This document shows, in pieces, positions 1 through 5,420 of a stretch of 6,555 nucleotides of DNA (positions are counted from its first letter, which is position 1; every line of letters begins with the position of its first letter). The stretch lies in assembly GCA_049303435.1 (NCBI GenBank), contig JBAQNC010000240.1, positions 1 through 6,555 of the forward strand. Reading direction: 5' to 3'. The translations under genes and the position numbers were made by a program. The notes below the pieces were generated by a model that saw only the letters and a program-made list of their open reading frames with translations, was not told where the DNA came from and searched no databases. Origin of the DNA: Parvibaculum sp049303435 (GTDB taxonomy: Bacteria; Pseudomonadota; Alphaproteobacteria; Parvibaculales; Parvibaculaceae).

Positions 1-1123
1 CGGTGGAGATGAGCTCTGAGAGCGCGCAGGTGATGTGATAAAAAGAACTTGCGGGGCTCGGCTCATCAACCCATGCGCCATTACTCTGGAGTTTGTCGCG
101 CCACGTGCCCGGCGTCGGTGTGGCGAGATAGAGTTTCAATCCGTCATAGGCTCTTGCCGCTTCTTCAGATTCTTCGGGCGAGTTGGTTCGGCGTCGTCGG
201 GCCAGCGCCGCCTTCAATCTTTCGGTTTGAGGCCAGAGTCGGGCCGTTGGGTTATGCGTGGCGCCATCGGTCAGGATTTCATTGACAGCGACGCCGCGCG
301 AGGCGTCGATACCGAAGCGTCGGGCAAAACCCGTCAACCGGTCGGAAATATCCACCCAATCCGGATTTTCTTCGGCAAGACGTTCAAAGAGCCAGGCCCA
401 TTCAAAGCAATGTCCCGGTTCGACGAGCCTGCCATCAAGGCCGGGAAGGGCGAGGAGGTCATCGGTGAAATATTCGAGGAGTGCGCCGGAGGCCCGGTCT
501 ATGAAATGCTTTTTGCCTAGCGCCGCCATTTCCTCGGCCAATGTCTTCCAGCGGGTTTCGCCGGAACAGACATGGAGGGCACTGAACGCTTCAAGCATAT
601 GCATGTGAGGATTTTGCAGGCGGGGGGTTGTGTCAACATCCCCATTGAGGAAGCCGCCTTTCGGGTGCCGCCACCTTGCTTCGATCAGGTCGGTGAGACG
701 GTGGGCTTCCTTGAAGAGGTCATCGCGTTTCAAGGCGCGTCCTGCATGGGCGAGCGCTAACAGCAAAAAAGCGTGATCGTATAGAAAAGCCTCTGCCTCA
801 AGGATGCGGCCTTCTGAATCAAACATATGGATGTAGAAGCCGTCGTCGCGGCGCCCGTTTGCGAGCAGATAGTTGATTGCAGTCTCTGTCGGCACGCGCC
901 AGTCACCTTGCCAGCCCATACGGCCGATTTCGCAATAGGAAAATATCTGGCGGGTCTGTACGAGAATCCGGCGTGGCGCATCTGTTGGTTCGCCATTGAT
1001 CATGAGGCTCTCGGCAAAAAGGCCCTTTTCGTTACGGCCCCGTTCTGCCCAGAGAGGAGCAGCGCTTTCGAACAGCCATTGTCTGGCATCGTTTGCCAGA
1101 TTTGAAAGATTGTTGGCGCTCAT
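1..1123 (-). CDS. AGE-family sugar epimerase/isomerase (mannose-6-phosphate isomerase-like), C-terminus cut by window edge
   Basis: My translation of the minus strand gives 374 uninterrupted codons from the ATG at 1123 to the left edge. The family folds as an (alpha/alpha)6 barrel and interconverts aldoses and ketoses or C2 epimers of sugars in the cytoplasm. Family hallmarks appear in order: RQIF (58-61), YDHAF (115-119), NPHMHMLEA (171-179), EPGHCFEW (235-242), RLWPQTER (295-302) and SSFYHI (359-364). The three histidines expected in the active site (H173/H175 region, H238, H363) and the Arg of the RQ motif are present, so it looks active. With H363 seen, only a short tail should be missing, since relatives are about 380-420 residues. 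Its ATG overlaps the TGA of the upstream HAD gene as ATGA, implying translational coupling; its own ribosome site is weak. The exact substrate (mannose, mannose-6-P, an N-acyl sugar or other) cannot be read from sequence. Family assignment is confident, substrate is not. Confidence 0.9.
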   Translation of the reverse strand, partial: MSANNLSNLANDARQWLFESAAPLWAERGRNEKGLFAESLMINGEPTDAPRRILVQTRQIFSYCEIGRMGWQGDWRVPTETAINYLLANGRRDDGFYIHMFDSEGRILEAEAFLYDHAFLLLALAHAGRALKRDDLFKEAHRLTDLIEARWRHPKGGFLNGDVDTTPRLQNPHMHMLEAFSALHVCSGETRWKTLAEEMAALGKKHFIDRASGALLEYFTDDLLALPGLDGRLVEPGHCFEWAWLFERLAEENPDWVDISDRLTGFARRFGIDASRGVAVNEILTDGATHNPTARLWPQTERLKAALARRRRTNSPEESEEAARAYDGLKLYLATPTPGTWRDKLQSNGAWVDEPSPASSFYHITCALSELIST

Positions 1124-1698
1124 TCCGGTTCCGACTTTCCGGCCTGTCCCCGCTTGGAGAGAGTGGATTTGACGAAGTCGAGAAGATTGCCGCCTGAAAA
1201 AAGATATCCGGCGATGCCAGCGGCTCTGGCAGCCGCGAGGTCCGACGGTTTGTCGCCGATGAGAAAGCTTTTGTCTTTCTTGATGGGCCAGGTTTCCATC
1301 AGGTCGTTAATCATGCCTGCTTCCGGCTTGCGCCAATGGTGGTCCATCGCGAACTCCGGGACGATGCCTTCGCGGTGGAACGGGCAATAGCGCCAGTCGT
1401 CGATCGAAGCGCCAATATGGCCCAATTCGCCGTCGATCCATTTGTGCAAGGCGAGTACATCGTGTTCCTTGAAATAGCCGCGTGCGACGCCGGACTGGTT
1501 GGTGACGACAAAGACGTAAAAACCCAGTTCATTGAGAAGTTTGATGGCTTCTCTGGCTCCACTGACCCAGACGAATTGATCCGGCGTGTGGACATAGCCG
1601 GTATCCACGTTGAGAACGCCGTCGCGATCCAGAAACACTGCCTTTCTTTTACGTGGCGTGGGCACTTTGAAGGGGTTCTCCTGGGAGGCCAGACACAT
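1120..1698 (-). CDS. gmhB: GmhB-like HAD phosphatase (D-glycero-D-manno-heptose 1,7-bisphosphate 7-phosphatase family)
   Basis: This 192-residue protein matches the family's usual length of about 180-200. GmhB removes the 7-phosphate of heptose 1,7-bisphosphate on the way to ADP- or GDP-heptose for LPS core or S-layer/capsule glycans. All HAD motifs are visible: nucleophile and acid/base Asp in FLDRDGVLN (D24, D26), TNQSG (66-70), the RKP lysine (K124) and IGDKPSD (147-153; D149, D153). The zinc loop is unusual. C105 is kept in YCPFH, but where E. coli GmhB has His and two Cys ligands this protein has F107, H120 and W122, so the classical site is not intact. The start is supported by GGAGG five bases before the ATG. 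It is the first gene of a pair with the AGE enzyme, overlapping by 4 bp. A related HAD phosphatase acting on another sugar phosphate is possible; HisB-N is less likely given the context. Confidence 0.85.
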   Translation of the reverse strand: MCLASQENPFKVPTPRKRKAVFLDRDGVLNVDTGYVHTPDQFVWVSGAREAIKLLNELGFYVFVVTNQSGVARGYFKEHDVLALHKWIDGELGHIGASIDDWRYCPFHREGIVPEFAMDHHWRKPEAGMINDLMETWPIKKDKSFLIGDKPSDLAAARAAGIAGYLFSGGNLLDFVKSTLSKRGQAGKSEPE

Positions 1699-1703
1699 GA
1701 TTG

Positions 1704-1708
1704 CCTCC
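1704..1708 (-). promoter_or_regulatory. Ribosome binding site of the GmhB-like gene
   Basis: On the minus strand GGAGG lies five bases upstream of the ATG at 1698. It fixes this ATG as the start; the next in-frame Met lies well past the catalytic DxD motif. Confidence 0.7.
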
Positions 1709-1737
1709 GCCTCGGCGAAGGGTGCTCAATATCGTGG

Positions 1738-1758
1738 AAAAGCTCGTGTTTTGCGAGC
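1738..1758 (-). promoter_or_regulatory. Weak hairpin plus T-run in the leader of the gmhB-like gene (attenuator-like)
   Basis: On the minus strand GCTCG, a 7-base loop and CGAGC are followed directly by TTTT, about 40 bases before the ATG at 1698. The stem is only 5 bp (6 with a G-U pair). It may be a weak terminator for an RNA from upstream, an attenuator, or chance. Confidence 0.2.
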
Positions 1759-2229
1759 CAGTAATCCCAAGTGAGGTTCGATAGAATTTAGACCAATGAC
1801 CGAACATTACATTTTGAGATTTGAATGGCTGTACAAACGATGGGCACGCGGTTGAATGTTTTGATTGCCGAGGCGGATATCGCAGAGGTGACATTGAGGG
1901 GCTTGCTGCTATTTCCGAGATAATGGCGAAAGCCTGAAATTTACAGGATGACAATGTCCAAATTGGAATCAGTTGTTTGTTGGGGCGCTGACCGGCTTCT
2001 CTGCTGACGGTATCTTTGAGGGTGCTGATTGCTGCTGGTGCGTGTAAGGCATCGGTCGGTGTTCTAGGGTGGAATTGGCTATTTTCGATGTCATCCTCTG
2101 TTTTTGGTGAAAACCTGCCAAAACATATCGTAGTCAATTTATAGGGTAGGTGTGCACAATTTTCTGCGCGATCTGCGAGGATCGCGGTTCTGCTCGTCGG
2201 AATGTCCGCAAGCCTGGGCCATATTTGAG

Positions 2230-2254
2230 AATGATAAAAATAGAGATTATCATT
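2230..2254. promoter_or_regulatory. Fur-like inverted repeat with a possible promoter beside it
   Basis: AATGATAA (2230-2237) and TTATCATT (2247-2254) form a perfect 8-bp inverted repeat with a 9-bp centre. The inner 19 bases (2233-2251) match 14 of 19 positions of the classical Fur box GATAATGATAATCATTATC, including all of GATAA and ATTATC at the ends. A -10-like TAAAAT lies just downstream at 2275-2280, with a poor -35 (TTTCAA, 2253-2258) abutting the repeat. Binding would therefore be well placed to control plus-strand transcription into the monooxygenase, whose start is about 170 bp away. The related regulators Mur, Irr or RirA are alternatives. Assignment rests on sequence similarity only. 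Confidence 0.35.
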
Positions 2255-2348
2255 TCAAACGAGTGGCGCTCGAATAAAATGTCCGGCAGGCAAGGTCGAT
2301 TTGACGCGCCTCAAGGCAATTCCAAAATTCTTCGACTGGTCGCATTCT

Positions 2349-2370
2349 ATCGCCAAACTAGTTTGGTGAT
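2349..2370. promoter_or_regulatory. 22-bp near-perfect palindrome upstream of the monooxygenase, candidate operator
   Basis: The core CCAAACTAGTTTGG (2353-2366) is a perfect 14-bp palindrome. It is flanked by one mismatched pair (G2352/T2367) and then by three more matching pairs (ATC at 2349-2351, GAT at 2368-2370), so 10 of 11 pairs match. It ends 56 bp before the monooxygenase ATG and lies downstream of the possible -10 at 2275. A gapless palindrome of this size suits a dimeric repressor such as the TetR family. EthR, a TetR repressor, controls ethA in mycobacteria, but no regulator gene is in this window. Confidence 0.45.
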
Positions 2371-2413
2371 GGCGGTCCTCCCCCAAAGCGCCAATAGATT
2401 TCACAATGAAAAC

Positions 2414-2420
2414 AAGAAGG
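2414..2420 (+). promoter_or_regulatory. Ribosome binding site that decides the monooxygenase start
   Basis: AAGAAGG lies six bases before the ATG at 2427. The earlier in-frame ATG at 2406 has no purine-rich site in front of it, so 2427 is preferred. The seven residues gained by starting at 2406 precede the conserved fold and carry no family motif. Confidence 0.65.
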
Positions 2421-2426
2421 TCAAAA

Positions 2427-3938
2427 ATGACTGGGACAGAAACACTCGAGAGAACCTCGGACAAGACCAAAGGCAAGGCAGAGCATTTTGATGTGTTGAT
2501 CGTCGGTGCAGGGATTTCCGGCGTCGGCGCTGCCTATCATCTGCAAACACAGACGCCGAACAAGAGCTTCGTCGTGCTTGATGCATTCGAAACTTTTGGC
2601 GGCACATGGCACACGCATAAATATCCGGGTATTCGTTCGGATAGCGATCTTTATACATTTGGCTATCGCTTCAAGCCCTGGACGGGCGCGCCAATCGCGA
2701 CGGCCGAAGAAATCAAGAACTATATGAACGAAGTGATCGAGGAGAACCACCTCGACAAGCACATTCGTTACAAGCACAAGATCATCAAGGCCAACTGGTC
2801 GAATGAAGACAATCTGTGGTCGGTCGAAGCGATCAAGACCGACACGAATGAGACGGTTCGTTTCACAACGAACTTCCTCTGGATGTGCCAGGGCTACTAC
2901 AAACATGACAAGGGCTACACGCCCGAGTGGAAGGGCATGGACAAGTTCAAGGGACAAATTGTTCATCCCCAGACTTGGCCTGAAGATCTCGACTACAAGG
3001 GCAAGCGGGTCATCGTGATCGGGTCGGGCGCAACTGCGGCGACCGTCATTCCCGCCATTGCAGGCGATTGCGAGCATGTAACGATGCTGCAGCGTTCGCC
3101 GACCTATTTCATTCCCGGTCTTAACCGAAATGAGTTGGCCGATACGCTTCGTCAGCTGGAAGTCGATGAGGAATGGATTCACGAGATCGTGCGGCGCAAG
3201 ATCCTGTTCGATCAGGCCGAGATCACGCGTCTTTCGTTTGAACAGCCTGAATTCTTGAAACAGGAATTGCTTGCGGGCGTCAGTGCGCTCCTTCCGGAAG
3301 GCTATGACGTCAAGAAACATTTCACGCCGTCCTATCGACCGTGGCGGCAGCGTATTGCCTTTGTGCCCAATGGCGACATCTTTGAAGGTATCAAGGCAGG
3401 CAAGGCGTCGGTCGTTACCGACGAGATCGACACGTTCACCGAGGAAGGCATCAAGCTCAAGTCGGGTGATGAACTCAAGGCGGATATCATTGTCACAGCC
3501 ACAGGCTTCGATCTTTGCGTGATGGGGGATATTGCCTTCTCGATCGATGGCAAGCCGCTTGATTTTGCCGATACGGTGACCTATCGCGGCATGATGTTTA
3601 CCGGCGTGCCGAACCTCATCTGGGTGTTTGGTTATTTCCGGGCAAGCTGGACTTTGCGTGTCGACATCCTTGGCGATTTCGTGACGCGTCTGTTGAAACA
3701 TATGGACAAGAAACACGCCAAGAAGGTGATGGTCGCCTTGCGGCCAGAGGATATGGACATGCCTCTGCTGCCGTGGATGGATCCGGAAAATTTCAATCCA
3801 GGATATCTCATGCGTTCCATGCATCTCCTGCCCAAGCGTGGCGACAAGCCGGAGTGGCAGCATTCCCAGGATTATTGGGCTGAAAGATCTGACCTTCCGA
3901 AAATTGATCTCGACGGGTCTGAATTCAAGTATGAGTGA
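2427..3938 (+). CDS. EthA-like FAD/NADPH flavin monooxygenase (Baeyer-Villiger type)
   Basis: This 503-residue protein strongly resembles mycobacterial EthA (about 490 residues) along its whole length, as I recall that sequence. Such enzymes use FAD, NADPH and O2 to turn ketones into esters or lactones, and can oxygenate sulfur compounds. Visible motifs are the FAD-binding Rossmann GAGISG (27-32), GGTW (58-61), YPGIRSDSD (66-74; D72 fits the active-site Asp), the Baeyer-Villiger fingerprint FxGxxxHxxxWP (F174, G176, H180, W184), the NADPH-binding GSGATA (199-204), RQRIAFVP with R309 at the likely catalytic Arg, and ATGFD (358-362). No key residue is missing. There is no signal peptide, so it is probably cytosolic or membrane-peripheral. 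It stands alone, convergent with kpsF, with its own palindromes upstream and a terminator downstream. No esterase or dehydrogenase partner is adjacent, so the substrate is unknown. Start chosen by the ribosome site at 2414. Confidence 0.92.
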   Translation: MTGTETLERTSDKTKGKAEHFDVLIVGAGISGVGAAYHLQTQTPNKSFVVLDAFETFGGTWHTHKYPGIRSDSDLYTFGYRFKPWTGAPIATAEEIKNYMNEVIEENHLDKHIRYKHKIIKANWSNEDNLWSVEAIKTDTNETVRFTTNFLWMCQGYYKHDKGYTPEWKGMDKFKGQIVHPQTWPEDLDYKGKRVIVIGSGATAATVIPAIAGDCEHVTMLQRSPTYFIPGLNRNELADTLRQLEVDEEWIHEIVRRKILFDQAEITRLSFEQPEFLKQELLAGVSALLPEGYDVKKHFTPSYRPWRQRIAFVPNGDIFEGIKAGKASVVTDEIDTFTEEGIKLKSGDELKADIIVTATGFDLCVMGDIAFSIDGKPLDFADTVTYRGMMFTGVPNLIWVFGYFRASWTLRVDILGDFVTRLLKHMDKKHAKKVMVALRPEDMDMPLLPWMDPENFNPGYLMRSMHLLPKRGDKPEWQHSQDYWAERSDLPKIDLDGSEFKYE

Positions 3939-3961
3939 TTGAGTTCACAAGTTGAATGAGG

Positions 3962-3998
3962 AATGGGCGGCCTTCGAAATTCGGAGGTCGCCCATTTT
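3962..3998 (+). terminator. Strong intrinsic terminator of the monooxygenase, possibly shared with kpsF
   Basis: Arms 3962-3976 and 3982-3996 form a 15-bp stem with two G-U pairs and a 5-base loop (AAATT). The right arm runs into TTTT (3995-3998). It lies 23 bp past the TGA of the monooxygenase. The convergent kpsF ends at 4025, so the same hairpin may also stop minus-strand transcripts, although the T-run on that side is poor. Confidence 0.8.
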
Positions 3999-4024
3999 GC
4001 TTCGTGATTTTTGTTGGGGGGAAA

Positions 4025-5014
4025 TCAGGCGACGCCTGCGCGCAGGAAGTCGTGGATGTGGACGACACCGACAGGCTTTCCCTGTTCGACCACGAAGAGG
4101 CTTGTGATTTTCTTTTCGTTCAGGAAATTCAGCGCCTCTGACACCAGCATGGCGGGCGCTACGGTCTTGGGCGAGGGGTTCATGATGTCGTTGACGGTCT
4201 TGTGCAGCAAATCCGTCCCCATGTGACGGCGAAGATCGCCATCGGTGATGAGGCCTGCGAGCTTGCCTTGTTCATCGATGATACCGAGACAGCCGAGGCT
4301 TTTGCGGGACATTTCGATGAGGGCTTGCGTCATCGGTGTGTTGATGGCGACAAGCGGCATTTCATCGCCCTTGTGCATGATGTCGCCCACATGGCGCAGC
4401 GCCGCGCCGAGTTTGCCGCCGGGATGAAAGACATGGAAGTCGCTTGCCGTGAAGCCGCGGCGTTCGATCAGCGCGACGGCGAGCGCATCTCCTATGGCGA
4501 GCTGCATGGTGGTCGAGGTGGTGGGGGCGGCGACGGCGTCGCAGGCTTCTTCCGCCTTCGGAAGAATGAGTGGGATGTCGGCGGCCTGGCCCAGCGCGCT
4601 TTCGGCGCGGGCGGTCATCGCGATGAGCGGGATCGCAAAGCGTTTGGCATAGCTGATGACGCTCTGGAGTTCGGCGCTCTCGCCTGACCAGGAAAGCGCC
4701 AGAATGGCGTCGTCTTTTGTGATCATCCCGAGATCGCCATGGCTTGCCTCGCCGGGGTGGACGAATTGGGCGGGTGTGCCGGTTGAGGCCATGGTGGCGG
4801 CAATTTTTCGGGCGATATGGCCGCTTTTGCCCATGCCGGTGACAATGGTGCGGCCCTTGGTGTTGAAAAGGGCATCGACGGCATGCGCAAAGGGGTCGGC
4901 AAGGGAATTTGCGAGGGCTTCAAGCCCAGCGATTTCAAGAGAAATAGTGCGGCGAGCTGATGTCAGAGCATTTTTTGAATTGTCCTGAGTGTCAGGCTCC
5001 GGGGCTCGGCTCAT
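4025..5014 (-). CDS. kpsF: Arabinose-5-phosphate isomerase, KpsF/KdsD family (SIS + two CBS domains)
   Basis: The 329-residue product has the family's full length. It converts D-ribulose 5-phosphate to D-arabinose 5-phosphate in the cytoplasm, the first committed step to Kdo for lipid A-core or capsule. The SIS domain spans roughly residues 45-200, with GMGKSGHIARK (60-70), HPGEASHGDLG (86-96), SWSGESAEL (108-116), APTTSTTMQLAIGDALA (163-179) and HPGGKLG (197-203). K63, H92, E115, E156 and H197 line up with E. coli KdsD K59, H88, E111, E152 and H193 at a constant offset of four, so the active and metal site is intact. Two CBS modules follow (about 207-265 and 275-329). AGAGGAG eight bases before the ATG supports the start. 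It stands alone between an intergenic region and a convergent terminator, not in a kdsC-lptCAB operon. That favours, without proving, a capsule-type paralog over the housekeeping copy. Confidence 0.93.
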   Translation of the reverse strand: MSRAPEPDTQDNSKNALTSARRTISLEIAGLEALANSLADPFAHAVDALFNTKGRTIVTGMGKSGHIARKIAATMASTGTPAQFVHPGEASHGDLGMITKDDAILALSWSGESAELQSVISYAKRFAIPLIAMTARAESALGQAADIPLILPKAEEACDAVAAPTTSTTMQLAIGDALAVALIERRGFTASDFHVFHPGGKLGAALRHVGDIMHKGDEMPLVAINTPMTQALIEMSRKSLGCLGIIDEQGKLAGLITDGDLRRHMGTDLLHKTVNDIMNPSPKTVAPAMLVSEALNFLNEKKITSLFVVEQGKPVGVVHIHDFLRAGVA

Positions 5015-5022
5015 AAAACTGT

Positions 5023-5029
5023 CTCCTCT
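5023..5029 (-). promoter_or_regulatory. Ribosome binding site of kpsF
   Basis: On the minus strand AGAGGAG lies eight bases before the ATG at 5014. It is a strong match to the Shine-Dalgarno consensus and fixes the start. Confidence 0.7.
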
Positions 5030-5346
5030 TGGTGCGAACCTGTTTCATTGCTCATGATGGTTGCGTCGAAAAATGCGGTATCTTGAAACAAGGATTTTAT
5101 TCTTCTGTAGGTTTGCCCTGATGGGGTGTATCAGAAGGTGAGCTGGTCTGGAATTGCCGATATCTCGTGCTGACGAATGATTGTGCGGTTGAATGATGTT
5201 GTCTTTGTCCGATTGAGACCGGATGTGATTAAAATTGCGGGGTCGAAGATATCGAGAGAGCAAGGAACGGGCAGACCAGGTCGTTCAAATAGTCGGGCGT
5301 CTGTTCTTGATGTTTTTTTGAGGTTGATTTGCCTCGTGGCCTGAAT

Positions 5347-5368
5347 TTAGCATTTTAGAAAATGCTAA
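5347..5368. promoter_or_regulatory. Perfect 10-bp-arm palindrome upstream of the phosphatase, candidate operator
   Basis: TTAGCATTTT (5347-5356), a 2-base centre (AG) and AAAATGCTAA (5359-5368) form a perfect inverted repeat. It ends 52 bp before the GTG start of the phosphatase and just upstream of the possible promoter at 5372-5400. There is no T-run after it and the centre is too short for a good hairpin loop, so a protein-binding operator is likelier than a terminator. I do not recognise the motif as a known regulator site. Confidence 0.45.
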
Positions 5369-5371
5369 TGG

Positions 5372-5400
5372 TTCTCTTGTCTCATATTGGTTCATATTAT
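5372..5400 (+). promoter_or_regulatory. Possible promoter of the phosphatase with a 10-bp-spaced direct repeat
   Basis: TATTAT (5395-5400) is a fair -10 with a poor -35 (TTCTCT, 5372-5377) at 17-bp spacing, giving a start about 14 bases before the GTG. TCATATT occurs twice (5382-5388 and 5392-5398), ten bases apart. That is one helical turn, as in some response-regulator sites, but the second copy overlaps the -10, so this may be coincidence. Confidence 0.25.
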
Positions 5401-5411
5401 CGAGTAAATTC

Positions 5412-5415
5412 GAGG
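5412..5415 (+). promoter_or_regulatory. Ribosome binding site supporting a GTG start
   Basis: GAGG lies five bases before GTG at 5421. No in-frame ATG occurs nearby upstream (the ATGs at 5362 and 5368 are out of frame), so the GTG is the best start. Confidence 0.55.
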
Positions 5416-5420
5416 TTGTT

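Larger units (their letters stand above)
1699..2426. other. Long divergent intergenic region, no convincing gene
   Basis: About 730 bp separate the start of the minus-strand sugar genes from the start of the monooxygenase. Reading frames here lack recognisable motifs and look like noise. On the plus strand a 32-codon ORF (1825-1923, beginning MAVQTMGTRLNV) reads plausibly, but it has no clear ribosome site and is too short to support. On the minus strand a poor promoter-like pair (TGTAAT at 1806-1811, TTGTAC at 1831-1836, spacing 19) could drive the sugar genes. A weak hairpin followed by four T on the minus strand (1738-1758) sits in their leader. A 7-bp-arm hairpin (2167-2186) has no T-run and may be chance. 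The Fur-like repeat and the palindrome are listed separately. Confidence 0.6.
5015..5420. other. Divergent intergenic region between kpsF and the phosphatase
   Basis: About 400 bp without a convincing gene. A 72-codon minus-strand frame (5045-5263) has no recognisable motif and no good ribosome site. The region must hold promoters for both flanking genes. On the kpsF side a -10-like TAAAAT lies on the minus strand near 5098, without a matching -35. A run of seven T lies near 5312-5318 with no hairpin in front of it. The clearest structures are the palindrome at 5347-5368 and the repeats just after it, listed separately. Confidence 0.6.

Noticed and set aside
35..520. 161-codon plus-strand frame opposite the AGE enzyme
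   Set aside because: Low-complexity antisense frame; the minus strand carries every AGE-family motif without interruption.
1725..1790. Minus-strand stretch reading LTWDYWLAKHELFHDIEHP, which looked like the tail of a decayed gene
   Set aside because: A stop lies three codons upstream in the same frame, the neighbouring frame gives no continuing protein, and the resemblance is only an impression.
1649..2137. 162-codon minus-strand frame upstream of and overlapping the gmhB-like gene
   Set aside because: No recognisable motif, no good ribosome site, and it overlaps the start of a real gene in another frame.
2167..2186. 7-bp-arm hairpin CGCGATC/GATCGCG
   Set aside because: No T-run follows and it is not next to a gene end; the size is compatible with chance.
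2406..2426. Earlier ATG for the monooxygenase
   Set aside because: No ribosome binding site precedes it, while a good one precedes the ATG at 2427.
2150..2491. 113-codon plus-strand frame across the Fur-like box and palindrome
   Set aside because: It runs into the monooxygenase gene out of frame and shows no motif; the region reads as regulatory DNA.
2421..3863. 480-codon open frame on the minus strand opposite the monooxygenase
   Set aside because: It is antisense to a gene with all family motifs, has no recognisable domain, and its composition mirrors the codon bias of the real gene.
4202..4687. 161-codon plus-strand frame opposite kpsF
   Set aside because: Glycine- and arginine-rich shadow of a well-supported gene, with no motif of its own.
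5045..5263. 72-codon minus-strand frame in the kpsF-phosphatase gap
   Set aside because: No ribosome site and no motif; the composition looks like intergenic DNA.
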